DNA of 64,000 nucleotides from Microbacterium oryzae. GTDB taxonomy: Bacteria > Actinomycetota > Actinomycetes > Actinomycetales > Microbacteriaceae. The notes under the pieces are model-generated. The model searched no databases, was not told where the DNA came from, and saw nothing but the letters and a program-made list of their open reading frames with translations. Shown piece by piece: positions 31,562 through 40,812 of the stretch. The stretch is from positions 248,001 to 312,000 of the forward strand of contig NZ_JAUEPM010000001.1 in assembly GCF_030406385.1 (NCBI RefSeq), given 5' to 3'. Each line of letters begins with the position of its first letter. The first letter of the stretch is position 1. The position numbers and the translations under genes were made by a program.

Positions 31562-31615
31562 CTGACGACGAAGGCCCCTTCCCCGCGATCGCGGGGAAGG
31601 GGCCTTCGTCGTCAG
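31562..31615. terminator. Perfect 54-bp palindrome, bidirectional terminator
   Basis: Two 27-bp arms from CTGACGACGAAGGCCCC to GGGGCCTTCGTCGTCAG are exact complements. It lies between the convergent integrase operon and the DUF3263 gene and contains the stop codon of the latter (31612-31614). The GAAGGCCCC...GGGGCCTTC core is a common actinobacterial terminator form. Confidence 0.8.
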
Positions 31616-31830
31616 GCGGCTCGCTCGCCCTCGGTGCGTCGGCGGATGCGCGCGGCCCAGAGGGCGTCGTGGCGGATCCCCTCCAGATCCGCGACGGCTC
31701 GCGAGAGAAGGACGTAGTACCGCGCGGGGGTGAGCCCGAGCGCGCGGCGGATCGCCTCCTCCTTCGCGCCGTCGTGAACCCAGTGGGTCTTCTCGAAGTC
31801 GATCAGCTGAGCGGGAGTCGGTTTCGGCAT
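31612..31830 (-). CDS. DUF3263 family small protein
   Basis: ATG 31830 has GGGAGG nine bases upstream; ATG at 31839 or 31860 is possible. The 72 residues include FEKTHWVHDGAKEEAIRRAL and PARYYVLLSRAV, matching the DUF3263 pattern (actinobacterial small helix-turn-helix-like proteins of unknown role). It marks the start of host sequence, or may include the attachment target. Confidence 0.8.
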   Translation of the reverse strand: MPKPTPAQLIDFEKTHWVHDGAKEEAIRRALGLTPARYYVLLSRAVADLEGIRHDALWAARIRRRTEGERAA

Positions 31831-31893
31831 CGCCGCCATCCTCCCGCGCACCACCGACATCGCCGCCGAGGTCGGGCGTCGAGGGGCCGGACG

Positions 31894-32043
31894 TCAGTCG
31901 TTGTCGTCGACAACCGCATCCTCCGCCGCCTTCTCGGCTGCCGCACCCTCCTGAGGCGATTCGGAGCCGGTCGAGGCCGCGGATTCGTCGCGGGCGTCGG
32001 TGTCGTCCTGCTGGTGGCCTGAGTCGTTCCCGTGATGAGTCAT
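31894..32043 (-). CDS. Small acidic protein (49 aa)
   Basis: ATG 32043 with AGGGAC close upstream gives MTHHGNDSGHQQDDTDARDE and an acidic Ala/Glu/Asp-rich tail. Intrinsically disordered by composition. The frame fills most of the gap between DUF3263 and glnE; without it, the gap holds nothing recognisable. Confidence 0.5.
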   Translation of the reverse strand: MTHHGNDSGHQQDDTDARDESAASTGSESPQEGAAAEKAAEDAVVDDND

Positions 32044-32138
32044 GTCCCTATGAAACACCGGCGGGGGCGGCGCGGACCAGGGGTTGCGTCAGATGACATC
32101 GGCGGTATCGTTCCCGCCCTCGTCGGCGGGCGGCACGC

Positions 32139-35138
32139 TCAGTCCGGGTCGCCGTAGAAGAGCCGGTCGAACACGCGGCGTCCGCGCCGGGCGGCCCGCA
32201 GCCAGTCCTCCTCGACGTCGTTCGCCGAGTAGGGCGGGTACTCCAGGATCCGGCCGATGCCATCGAGCGCGCGCCTGTCGGTCGGCAGCACGTCGCTCGT
32301 GACCCCGGAGGAGAGCGTGTTCGCCGACCGCAGCCGGGCGGCCAGCCGCCACGACGCCTCGAGCTGCGCGGCGTCCGCCTCCGACACGAGACCGGCCGCC
32401 GTCGCTGCCGCGAGCCCCCCGAGGGTCGAGGTCGTGCGCAGGGCCGCGAGCTCATGGCCGTGCTCGAGCTGCAGCAGCTGCACGAGCCACTCCACGTCGC
32501 TCAGTCCGCCCGGCCCGAGCTTGAGGTGACGCGTGCGGTCGATGCGCTGCGGCATGCGCTCGTTCTCCACCCGCGCCTTGATGCGCTTGATCTCGCGCGT
32601 CGACGCGAGGTCGAGATGCTGGGGGTACCGGATCTCGTCGGCCATGGCGAGGAAGTCCCGAATGAGCGATCGCGAGCCGGCGACGCCGCGCGCACGCAGC
32701 AGCGCCTGCGCCTCCCACGACACAGACCAGCGCCGGTAGTACTGCGCATACGCGTCGAGCGACCGCACGACCGGCCCGCTGCGCCCCTCGGGCCGCAGAT
32801 CCGCGTCGAGATCGAGCGGCAGGCGCATGTCCTCGGACACCCGCCGCAGCTCGGCGACGATCCGCTTCGCCAGCTCCGCCGCGCGGCCCGGTTCGACGCC
32901 CTCGGGGCGGTAGACGTACAGCACGTCGGCATCCGAGCCGAAGCCGAGCTCCGCGCCGCCGAAGCGCCCCATCCCGATGATCGCGAAGTCGAGCGACGCG
33001 TCCTCGGGCCCCAGCACGTCGCGCTGCACTGCCCGCAGCGTCGCCTGGATCGTCACCTCGGTGATGGTGGTGAGCGCGGTGCCGACGTCGTCGATCGTGA
33101 GGACGCCCAGCACCGCGCCCATGGCCGTGCGCAGCATCTCACGCCGGCGCAGCGCGCGGACCGCCGTCATGGCCCCTTCCAGGCTCTCGTGGCGGTCCTG
33201 GATGGCCCGCGCCTCGGCCCGCAGGATGTCTCCCGATCGCGGCCGCAGGCGTTCCCCCGCATCGAGCCACGCCACCGACTCCGGGATCCACTCCATGAGG
33301 TCGCCGATGTACCGCGAGCTCGACAGCATCTTCGTGAGGCCCTCGGCGGCGCCCGAGGAGTCCCGCAGCATCCGCAGGAACCACGGGGTGTCCCCCAGCC
33401 GCTCGCTGACCCTGCGGTACGAGAGCAGCCCGCGATCCGGATCCGCGCCATCCGCGAACCAGTGCAGCATCACCGGCATGAGGTGGCGCTGGATGGTCGC
33501 CTTCCGGCTGATCCCGGATGTCAGGGCGCGGATGTGGCGAAGGGCGCCGCCGGGATCGCGCAGGCCGATCGCGGCCAGACGCGCGTGCGCCTCGTCGGTG
33601 GTGAGGGTGCGCTGGTCCTCCGGCAGGGCCGCCACGGCGGACAGGAGCGGCCGGTAGAACAGCCGCACGTGCACCTCGCGGACCTCGCGCTTGATCTGCT
33701 CCCACAGGCGCTGCACGCCCTGGCCCGTGTCGGCGAGACCGCTCGCTCGAGCGAGAGCGCGCAGGCCCTCCTCCGTGCGGGGCATGAGGTGCGTGCGCGA
33801 GAGGCCGACGAGCTGCAGGCGGTGCTCGAGCAGGCGCAGCACCCGGTAGTCGCGGGCGAACGTAGCCGCGTCCTCGCGGCCGATGTACCCCTCCACGACG
33901 AGCGCGTCGAGCGCGTCGAGCGTGGCCGGCTGACGGATGGCCTCGTCGACGAGCCCGTGGACGAGCTGAATGAGCTGCACGGCGAACTCGACGTCGCGGA
34001 TGCCGCCGGGACCGAGCTTCAGCTGGTACGGCACATCGTCGGCGGGGATGTGCTCCATGACCCGCTCGCGCATGCTCTGCACGCTGTCGACGAAGCTCTC
34101 GCGCCCCGCGCTCGCCCACACCTTCGGCTGGGTCCCCGCGACGTAGGCAGCGCCGAGGTCGGGGTCGCCTACGAGGGGACGCGCCTTCAGGAGGGCCTGG
34201 AACTCCCACGTGTGCGCCCAGCGGTCGTAGTACGTCAGGTGCGAGGCGAGGGTGCGGACCAGCGCCCCCTTCGCTCCCTCCGGGCGCAGGTTCGCGTCGA
34301 CCTCCCACAGCGGCGGCTCGACCTCCATCTCCGAGATGCCGCGCGTGGTCTGAACCGCCAGCCGATGCGCGATGTCGAGCGCGCGCTGCTCGGTGATCTC
34401 CGCATCGGGCGCCGCGCCGCCGACGAAGATCACGTCGACGTCGGAGACGTAGTTGAGCTCGCGCGCGCCGGCCTTGCCCATCCCGATGATCGCGAGCTGC
34501 GTCTGCTCGACCTCCGACCGCGAGAAGACGCCTGCGCCTCCCCCGGCCACGCGCGTGCGCGCCACGGCGAGCGAGGCCTCGAGCGCGGCGCCCGCCGCGT
34601 CCGCGAGCGCGGCCGACACCGCCCGCACCGCCTCGACGGGGTCGTCCGAGAGCAGGTCGTAGGCGGCGACGCGCGCGAGCTGCTCGCGGTAGGCCACACG
34701 CAGCGCCACCCAGGCGGATTCCCCCGCCTCGGCCGCGAAGCCGTCCTCCGCGCCGACCGCGCCGAGGATGGCCGCACGCAGCGCCGCGTCGTCGGGCAGG
34801 ACGCGCCCCGCATCGAGCAGCGCCGGCAGGGAGCCCGGACGCCGCAGGTAGAAGTCTGCGAAGCCGCGGGACGCGCCCAGCAGCCGCCAGATCACCGCGC
34901 GCCCGTGCTGGTCGCGGAGGACGGCGGCCGCGTGCTCGGGGTCGCGCCGGGCGATCCGCAGCAGGCCGTCGAGCGCCTCGGTCGGGTCGGCGGCGCGCGG
35001 CGCCTCGACGAGGAGCTCGTCGCGCGCGATGCCGACGAGCTCCGCGAGCTCGTCGAGCTCGGCGTCGGCGCGCGACAGCGAGCTGAAGCCGATCCGGGCG
35101 AGGCCCGTGAGGGCCGAGGCGCGGCTTCCCGTCGTCAT
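32139..35138 (-). CDS. glnE: Glutamine synthetase adenylyltransferase/deadenylase
   Basis: ATG 35138 lies 8 bp after the glnA2 stop; an earlier start would run inside glnA. The 999 residues have two nucleotidyltransferase domains, marked by GMGKAGARELNYVSDVDVIF and GMGRFGGAELGFGSDADVLY, each followed by a helical bundle (LKLGPGGIRDVEF and LKLGPGGLSDVEW). It adenylylates GlnA1 and removes the AMP, depending on nitrogen state. The glnE-glnA2 order matches other actinobacteria. Confidence 0.95.
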   Translation of the reverse strand: MTTGSRASALTGLARIGFSSLSRADAELDELAELVGIARDELLVEAPRAADPTEALDGLLRIARRDPEHAAAVLRDQHGRAVIWRLLGASRGFADFYLRRPGSLPALLDAGRVLPDDAALRAAILGAVGAEDGFAAEAGESAWVALRVAYREQLARVAAYDLLSDDPVEAVRAVSAALADAAGAALEASLAVARTRVAGGGAGVFSRSEVEQTQLAIIGMGKAGARELNYVSDVDVIFVGGAAPDAEITEQRALDIAHRLAVQTTRGISEMEVEPPLWEVDANLRPEGAKGALVRTLASHLTYYDRWAHTWEFQALLKARPLVGDPDLGAAYVAGTQPKVWASAGRESFVDSVQSMRERVMEHIPADDVPYQLKLGPGGIRDVEFAVQLIQLVHGLVDEAIRQPATLDALDALVVEGYIGREDAATFARDYRVLRLLEHRLQLVGLSRTHLMPRTEEGLRALARASGLADTGQGVQRLWEQIKREVREVHVRLFYRPLLSAVAALPEDQRTLTTDEAHARLAAIGLRDPGGALRHIRALTSGISRKATIQRHLMPVMLHWFADGADPDRGLLSYRRVSERLGDTPWFLRMLRDSSGAAEGLTKMLSSSRYIGDLMEWIPESVAWLDAGERLRPRSGDILRAEARAIQDRHESLEGAMTAVRALRRREMLRTAMGAVLGVLTIDDVGTALTTITEVTIQATLRAVQRDVLGPEDASLDFAIIGMGRFGGAELGFGSDADVLYVYRPEGVEPGRAAELAKRIVAELRRVSEDMRLPLDLDADLRPEGRSGPVVRSLDAYAQYYRRWSVSWEAQALLRARGVAGSRSLIRDFLAMADEIRYPQHLDLASTREIKRIKARVENERMPQRIDRTRHLKLGPGGLSDVEWLVQLLQLEHGHELAALRTTSTLGGLAAATAAGLVSEADAAQLEASWRLAARLRSANTLSSGVTSDVLPTDRRALDGIGRILEYPPYSANDVEEDWLRAARRGRRVFDRLFYGDPD

Positions 35139-35146
35139 CGCGCGCG

Positions 35147-36484
35147 TCAGATGACGTCGAGCGTCGACGTCAGCTCGTACTGCGTCACCTGCGCCCGGTA
35201 CGCGTCGTACTCGCGCCGCTTGTTCGCGAGGACATAGCGGAACACCTGCTCGCCGAGCGTCTCGGCGACGAGCTCGCTGTCCTCCATGAGCTGGATGGCG
35301 TCGTACATGCTCGTCGGCAGCGGCCGGTACCCCAGCGCGCGGCGCTCGGCGCTGGAGAGCGCCCACACGTTGTCCTCGGCCTCGGGCGCGAGCTCGTACT
35401 CCTCCTGGATGCCCTTGAGCCCCGCGGCGAGCATGAGCGAGTAGGCGAGGTACGGGTTGGCCGCGGAGTCGATGGCGCGGTACTCCACGCGCGCGGAGCC
35501 GCCCTTGCCCGGCTTGTAGAGCGGCACGCGGATGAGCGCCGACCTGTTGTTGTGGCCCCACGTCACGTAGCTCGGCGCCTCGTCGCCGCCCCACAGCCGC
35601 TTGTAGGAGTTGACGAACTGGTTCGTGACGAGCGAGATCTCGTTCGCGTGGCGCATCAGTCCCGCGATGAACTGCCGGCCCACGCGAGAGAGCTGGTACT
35701 CGGCGCCCTCCTCGAAGAACGCGTTCACGTCGCCCTCGAAGAGCGACATGTGCGTGTGCATGCCGCTGCCGGGCTCCTTCGCGAGCGGCTTGGGCATGAA
35801 GGTGGCGTGCACGCCCTCCTCGATCGCGACCTCCTTGACGACGGTGCGGAAGGTCATGATGTTGTCCGCCATCGTGAGCGCGTCGGCATAGCGCAGGTCG
35901 ATCTCGTTCTGCCCGGGCCCCGCCTCGTGGTGGCTGTACTCCACGGAGATGCCGAGGTCCTCGAGCATGCGCACGGCACGACGGCGGAAGTCGTGCGCGG
36001 TTCCGCCCGGCACGTTGTCGAAGTAGCCGGCGCGGTCCACGGGCTCGGGCCCCTCGGCGCCGAACTTCCGCGACTTCAGAAGATAGAACTCGATCTCCGG
36101 GTGCGTGTAGAACGTGAAGCCGGCGTCGGCCGCCTTCGCCAGCGTCCGCTTCAGGACGTTGCGGGGCTCGGCCGGCGCGGGCTGGCCATCCGGCGTGGTG
36201 ATGTCGCAGAACATGCGCGCGGTCGGGTCGACCTCGCCGCGCCACGGCAGGATCTGGAAGGTCGACGGGTCGGGGATGGCCAGGAGGTCGGACTCGTAGG
36301 ATCGCGTGAGCCCCTCGATGGCGGAGCCGTCGAACCCGATCCCCTCGCTGAACGCTCCCTCGACCTCGGCAGGCGCGATCGCCACCGACTTGAGGGTGCC
36401 GAGCACGTCGGTGAACCACAGGCGCACGAACTTCACGCCGCGCTCCTCGATCGTGCGGAGCACGAAGTCCCTCTGCTTGTCCAT
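35147..36484 (-). CDS. glnA2: Glutamine synthetase type I, GlnA2-like
   Basis: 445 residues. It has GS catalytic motifs: GFDGSAIEG near residue 50, EIEFYL, NEIDLRYADA, HTHMSLFEG and SARVEYRAIDSAANPYLAYS. The adenylylation site of GlnA1 (NLYDLP) is replaced by NVWALS (372-377), so it should not be adenylylated by the neighbour GlnE. Role: glutamine synthesis from glutamate and ammonium or a related amination. Placement next to glnE supports GlnA2. Confidence 0.9.
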   Translation of the reverse strand: MDKQRDFVLRTIEERGVKFVRLWFTDVLGTLKSVAIAPAEVEGAFSEGIGFDGSAIEGLTRSYESDLLAIPDPSTFQILPWRGEVDPTARMFCDITTPDGQPAPAEPRNVLKRTLAKAADAGFTFYTHPEIEFYLLKSRKFGAEGPEPVDRAGYFDNVPGGTAHDFRRRAVRMLEDLGISVEYSHHEAGPGQNEIDLRYADALTMADNIMTFRTVVKEVAIEEGVHATFMPKPLAKEPGSGMHTHMSLFEGDVNAFFEEGAEYQLSRVGRQFIAGLMRHANEISLVTNQFVNSYKRLWGGDEAPSYVTWGHNNRSALIRVPLYKPGKGGSARVEYRAIDSAANPYLAYSLMLAAGLKGIQEEYELAPEAEDNVWALSSAERRALGYRPLPTSMYDAIQLMEDSELVAETLGEQVFRYVLANKRREYDAYRAQVTQYELTSTLDVI

Positions 36485-36525
36485 CGGATCCTCTCCGGCG
36501 TCCGCTTCCGACGCGCGCTCTCAGA

Positions 36526-36747
36526 CTACTGGTCGGCGCGGCCTGAGCCCGTCTGCGACCACCCGTCCTCGCGCGCCTCCTCCTCGGCCCACGCGCGCGA
36601 CCGGGCGCGCATCACCTCGGGCGCCCGCGCGGCTTCATCGGCGGTGTCGAAGGGCCCGGCGCGGTCGACCGACGGCGAGACGAGACCGAACTCGACCTCG
36701 CCCGTGCGCAGGTTGTACCAGTACTTCTTCTCCGGGTCGTCGCTCAT
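36526..36747 (-). CDS. SPOR-like small protein
   Basis: ATG 36747 gives 73 residues. KYWYNLRTGEVEFGLVSPSV is the start of a conserved small actinobacterial family usually labelled SPOR-domain protein, followed by D-R-A-G-P-F-D-T-A-D-E-A and acidic helix. Function unknown. It lies between glnA2 and lnt on the same strand. Confidence 0.75.
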   Translation of the reverse strand: MSDDPEKKYWYNLRTGEVEFGLVSPSVDRAGPFDTADEAARAPEVMRARSRAWAEEEAREDGWSQTGSGRADQ

Positions 36748-36757
36748 GGCCTCGATC

Positions 36758-38317
36758 CTAGGCGCGACCGCGACGACGGGCCAGGATCCCGGCGAGGACG
36801 AGGGCGACGAGCCCGAGGAGCATCGCCACGTCGACGGCCGGCGCGATCGCGACGCCCGCCGTCGTCCCGTCGCGCAGCTCCACATCCGCGACCATGAGGC
36901 CCGCCTCATCGATCGGCAGCGCGTCGAGGGTCTCGCCGTCGGCGGCGATGATCTGACTGGTGCCGGTCGTGGACAGGTTCACGACGCTGCGCCCGGTCTC
37001 GATCGCGCGCATGCGGGCGAACGCCAGCTGCTGCAGGTTCTCGTCGGAGCCGCGGAAGTCGGCGTTGTTCGTCTGGAACATGAACACCTCCGCGCCGTCG
37101 CCGATCCCCTCGCCGATGAGGCCATCCGAGATCACGTCGAAGCAGATCGCGAGACCGACCCGCGCGGCGCCCACCTCGAACACCGGCGAGTCGTCGCCCG
37201 GCGTGTACTCGCGCTGGATGAGCCCGATGAGGTCGGGCGCGAGCGCCTCGAAGAAGGGGCGATCGGGCACGTACTCCCCGAACGGCACCGGGTGCCGCTT
37301 CGAGTGCAGCTGCGGCTCCCCCACCCCGGTCCACAGCATCGAGGTGTTGTAGATCGGCACCGCGGGCGAGGTCGGGTCGCCGCCGCGCGCGGAGGCCGCG
37401 TTCATGAGGAGCGGCGCCCCGTACGCGTCGACGAGCTCGTCGAGCACGCGCGCGGTGCCGGCGTTGTAGAGCGGGTCGCTGTCGACGCCGCCCTCGGGCC
37501 ACAGCACGACGTCGACGTCCTGCTCGCGCAGCGGAGCGGACGCGGCGATCTGCGCGTTCAGGACGTCGAACGGAGCGCGCGCGTCCATGTAGGCGGCCGG
37601 CCCGTTCCCCTGCACCGCGCCGACCGAGATCGACCCGACGGGCGTGGTGGGGAACTGCGGCACGGCGAGGAGCACCGCCGCCGTCACGATGGGCGCTGCC
37701 ACGAGCCAGGCCCGGCGCGGGGCGGGCGCGCGGACGGCGAGGCGCGCGGCCTCGACGAGCAGCGCGCACACGAGCACCATGAGGAACGTCAGGCCGCTCA
37801 CCCCGACCCACGATGTCACGCGGGCCAGCGGGCTCTCCGACTGGGTCATGGCGATGCGCCCCCACGCGAAGCCGCCGTACGGCCAGGAGCCGAGGGTGGT
37901 CTCCCGCCAGGTCCAGATCGCGGCCACGACGGCCGGCAGCACGAGGGCGCGGATGGCCGCGGTGTCGCGGACGCCGGGGATCCAGCGGTAGGCGAGCGCG
38001 ATGAGGATCGCCCCCGCCCCGTGGAGGAGGGACTCCACCGATGCCAGCGCCACCCACGGCGCCCAGGCGAACGGGTCGTCGCCGAGGAAGGTGTCCGCCC
38101 ACGAGATGTGCGGGAAGTAGAACGCGGCGGCGAACACGACGCCGACGAGGAACGCCGACCACGCGCGCCGGCCGATGAGGCTCACCAGCGAGAGCGCGAC
38201 GGCCGGGAACGCCAGCGGCCAGATCCCGAGAGACGGGAACGATGCGTCCAGCGCCACCCCGCCCGCGGCTGCCGCGAGAAGAGCGCCCCACAGCGGCAGC
38301 AGCGGGCGGACGGGCAT
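36758..38317 (-). CDS. lnt: Apolipoprotein N-acyltransferase
   Basis: ATG 38317 gives 519 residues. Several transmembrane helices (residues 5-220) precede a periplasmic nitrilase domain with catalytic E275 (WPEGG), K340 (SKRHPVPFGEYVP) and C392 (AICFDV). A final helix lies at about 492-513. It adds the third acyl chain to lipoproteins such as the FKBP lipoprotein encoded here. Confidence 0.9.
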   Translation of the reverse strand: MPVRPLLPLWGALLAAAAGGVALDASFPSLGIWPLAFPAVALSLVSLIGRRAWSAFLVGVVFAAAFYFPHISWADTFLGDDPFAWAPWVALASVESLLHGAGAILIALAYRWIPGVRDTAAIRALVLPAVVAAIWTWRETTLGSWPYGGFAWGRIAMTQSESPLARVTSWVGVSGLTFLMVLVCALLVEAARLAVRAPAPRRAWLVAAPIVTAAVLLAVPQFPTTPVGSISVGAVQGNGPAAYMDARAPFDVLNAQIAASAPLREQDVDVVLWPEGGVDSDPLYNAGTARVLDELVDAYGAPLLMNAASARGGDPTSPAVPIYNTSMLWTGVGEPQLHSKRHPVPFGEYVPDRPFFEALAPDLIGLIQREYTPGDDSPVFEVGAARVGLAICFDVISDGLIGEGIGDGAEVFMFQTNNADFRGSDENLQQLAFARMRAIETGRSVVNLSTTGTSQIIAADGETLDALPIDEAGLMVADVELRDGTTAGVAIAPAVDVAMLLGLVALVLAGILARRRGRA

Positions 38318-38343
38318 GGTCACCAGCCTATTGCCGGCGCCCC

Positions 38344-40773
38344 TCACACCGAGCTGTACGCGACGATCCCGCGGCGCACCGCCTCGAGCCCCGAACGCGC
38401 CGCGCGAGACAGATCGCCCTCGGCGACCACGGAGAGCTGATCGAGCAGATCGATCGTCTGCTTGGCCCAGCGCACGAAGTCGCCAGCGGCCATGTCGGCG
38501 ACGGCGAGCACGCGGTCGAGCGCGTGCCCTCGGGCCCACATGTGCATCGCCGGCGCGAGCGACGTCGACAGCACGTTGGTGCCCGGGAGCCCGTGCTCGC
38601 GCTCGAGGTCGTCGAGCCGGCTCCACAGATCCTCCGTCTCCGCGAGCGCTTCCCGGAAGGGGCCGCGCGGCAGCGCACGGGGATCGACGGACTCATCGCG
38701 CCGCGGCTCGTACACGAGCGAGCAGGCGAGAGCGGCGAGCGATGCGGGGTCGAGCCGCGTCCACAGGCCCTGCCGGAGCGATTCGGCGACGAGCAGATCG
38801 CGGTCGCCGTAGATGCGGCGCATGCGCGCGCCGGCGGCGGTGATCGCGAGCCCCTCGTCGGTCGGCTCGACGTAGTCCAGCTCGGCGAGGACGTCGAGGA
38901 TCCGGTCGAACTGCCGGGCGACGCTGCCGGTGCGCCCCTCGATCTGCTTGCGCATCTTGCCGATGTCGCGGCGCAGCCGCCAGTAGCGCTCACCCCACCG
39001 CGCGTGCTTCTCGCGGTCGGGGCACTGGTGGCAGGGATGGCGCTGCATGCGCTTGCGGAGGCTCTGCATGCGGTCCAGACGCTGCTGGCGACGGGCACGC
39101 GAGGCGCTCACGTCCTTGCTGTCGAGCTTCTCGAGGTCGCTGAGCTCGCGGCGGATGCCGGAGTACTCGGCGAAGTCGCCGCGGTGGCAGGCCATCGCCT
39201 TCTCGTAGCCGGCAAGCGAGTCCTCCGCCTCCTTCACCTGGCGCGCGAGGCCGACGACGGCCCGGTCGGCCTGGAACTGCGCGAAGGAGGACTCCAGGAT
39301 CTCCCGTGCGCGCTCCTTGCCGAACTGGTCGATGAGGTTGACGGCCATGTTGTAGGTGGGGCGGAAGCTGGAGTTGAGCGGGTACGTGCGCCGCGACGCG
39401 AGCGACGCGACAGCCTGCGGGTCCAGGGCGTCGGTCCACTGCACGACGGCGTGACCCTCCACATCGATCCCGCGTCGACCCGCGCGTCCGGTCAGCTGGG
39501 TGTACTCGCCCGGCGTGATCGGCACGCGCGCCTCGCCATTGAACTTCTCGAGCTTCTCCAGCACCACGGTGCGCGCGGGCATGTTGATACCGAGAGCGAG
39601 AGTCTCGGTCGCGAAGACGGCCTTCACGAGCTTGCGCTGGAAGAGCTCCTCGACGACCTCCTTGAAGGCGGGCAGGAGTCCCGCGTGATGAGCGGCGACG
39701 CCGCGCTCGAGGTCCTCCTTCCACTCCCAGAAGCCGAGCACCGCGAGGTCCTCCTCGGGCAGGGCCGACACCCGCGCGCTCACGATGCGCCGGATCTCGT
39801 CGCGCTCCTCGAGCGAGGTGAGGCGCACGCCGGAGCGGCGCACCTGCTGCACGGCCTGGTCGCAGCCCACCCGGCTGAAGATGAAGAAGATCGCGGGGAG
39901 CAGGTTCTGCCGGCCGAGGAGCTCGATGACCTGGGGCCGATCCATCCGCTCGGGGCGACGCACGGGCGTGTGGCTCGGCGGGCGGCGCCCGCGACGGCGG
40001 CGGTCGGCGTAGGAGTCGCCGCCGCGGCCCCCGAACGAGGAGCGGAGGCGCAGCAGCTCCTGGTTCACCTGCGCGGCGGCGGCGCCGGCGCGCTCGTCGA
40101 ACAGCGGCAGCAGGTCGCCGCGCGCGAGCACGTGCTGCTCGAGCGGCACCGGGCGCGTCTCCGACACGATGACCTCGGTGTCCCCGCGGACGGCGTCGAG
40201 CCAGTCGCCGAACTCCTCCGCGTTCGACACCGTCGCGCTGAGGGAGACCAGCCGCACGCCGCGCGGGAGATGGATGATGACCTCCTCCCACACCGCGCCG
40301 CGGAAGCGGTCGGCGAGATAGTGCACCTCGTCCATGACGACGTAGCGGAGGCCGCGCAGGGCCGACGATCCCGCGTAGATCATGTTGCGGAGCACCTCGG
40401 TGGTCATGACGACCACGCGCGCATTGCCGTTGATGTTCGTGTCGCCGGTGAGAAGGCCGACCTGGTCCTCGCCGTAGATGTCCTGCAGCTCGCGGAACTT
40501 CTGGTTCGACAGCGCCTTCATGGGCGTCGTGTAGAACGCCTTCTCCCCCGGCGTCTGCATCGCCAGGTGCACGGCGAACTCCCCCACGATGGTCTTGCCC
40601 GCACCCGTCGGCGCCGCGACGAGCACGCTGCGCCCGTCCTCGAGCGCGTGGCACCCGGCGACCTGGAACGGGTCGAGCTCGAACCGCTGCTCCTCGGCGA
40701 AGGCGGTGGAGAGCGGGTGCCGCCGGCTCTCGCGGGCGGCTGCGTAGCGTTCGGATGGGCTCAGGCCGCTCAT
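38344..40773 (-). CDS. helY: Ski2-like DExH helicase (HelY)
   Basis: 809 residues. Helicase motifs: Walker A APTGAGKT (54-61), DEVH (148-151), SLSAT, and the RecA2 motif TGRAGRRGID. A C-terminal region with a Cys-x-x-Cys (CHQCPD) and helical bundle resembles Mtr4/Ski2 ratchet and arch elements. Role in RNA or nucleic acid unwinding. The helY-tatC-tatA-pafC-pafB order matches Mycobacterium. Confidence 0.9.
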   Translation of the reverse strand: MSGLSPSERYAAARESRRHPLSTAFAEEQRFELDPFQVAGCHALEDGRSVLVAAPTGAGKTIVGEFAVHLAMQTPGEKAFYTTPMKALSNQKFRELQDIYGEDQVGLLTGDTNINGNARVVVMTTEVLRNMIYAGSSALRGLRYVVMDEVHYLADRFRGAVWEEVIIHLPRGVRLVSLSATVSNAEEFGDWLDAVRGDTEVIVSETRPVPLEQHVLARGDLLPLFDERAGAAAAQVNQELLRLRSSFGGRGGDSYADRRRRGRRPPSHTPVRRPERMDRPQVIELLGRQNLLPAIFFIFSRVGCDQAVQQVRRSGVRLTSLEERDEIRRIVSARVSALPEEDLAVLGFWEWKEDLERGVAAHHAGLLPAFKEVVEELFQRKLVKAVFATETLALGINMPARTVVLEKLEKFNGEARVPITPGEYTQLTGRAGRRGIDVEGHAVVQWTDALDPQAVASLASRRTYPLNSSFRPTYNMAVNLIDQFGKERAREILESSFAQFQADRAVVGLARQVKEAEDSLAGYEKAMACHRGDFAEYSGIRRELSDLEKLDSKDVSASRARRQQRLDRMQSLRKRMQRHPCHQCPDREKHARWGERYWRLRRDIGKMRKQIEGRTGSVARQFDRILDVLAELDYVEPTDEGLAITAAGARMRRIYGDRDLLVAESLRQGLWTRLDPASLAALACSLVYEPRRDESVDPRALPRGPFREALAETEDLWSRLDDLEREHGLPGTNVLSTSLAPAMHMWARGHALDRVLAVADMAAGDFVRWAKQTIDLLDQLSVVAEGDLSRAARSGLEAVRRGIVAYSSV

Positions 40774-40812
40774 ATTCCGAACACTACCCGCCGTGCGGAC
40801 CAGCGGCGCCGA

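Larger units (their letters stand above)
1..31615. mobile_element. Prophage (siphovirus type), left end outside the window
   Basis: The block carries an integrase, repressor, excisionase-like gene, recombination genes, terminase, portal, protease, capsid, tail and tape-measure genes in standard siphovirus order, which identifies a temperate phage genome. The right boundary lies between the integrase stop (31454) and the palindrome ending at 31615, after which typical host genes begin. The left boundary and the lysis cassette are not in the window, so the attachment repeats cannot be paired. Structural genes look intact, but the large terminase appears to lack one nuclease aspartate, so functional status is uncertain. 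Confidence 0.95.

Noticed and set aside
32454..35237. A 927-codon plus-strand frame
   Set aside because: Antisense to glnE, which has clear catalytic motifs.
32139..36419. One 1426-codon frame covering glnE and much of glnA2
   Set aside because: The upstream part is the wrong frame of glnA2; the true glnE start is the ATG at 35138, which fits the family length.
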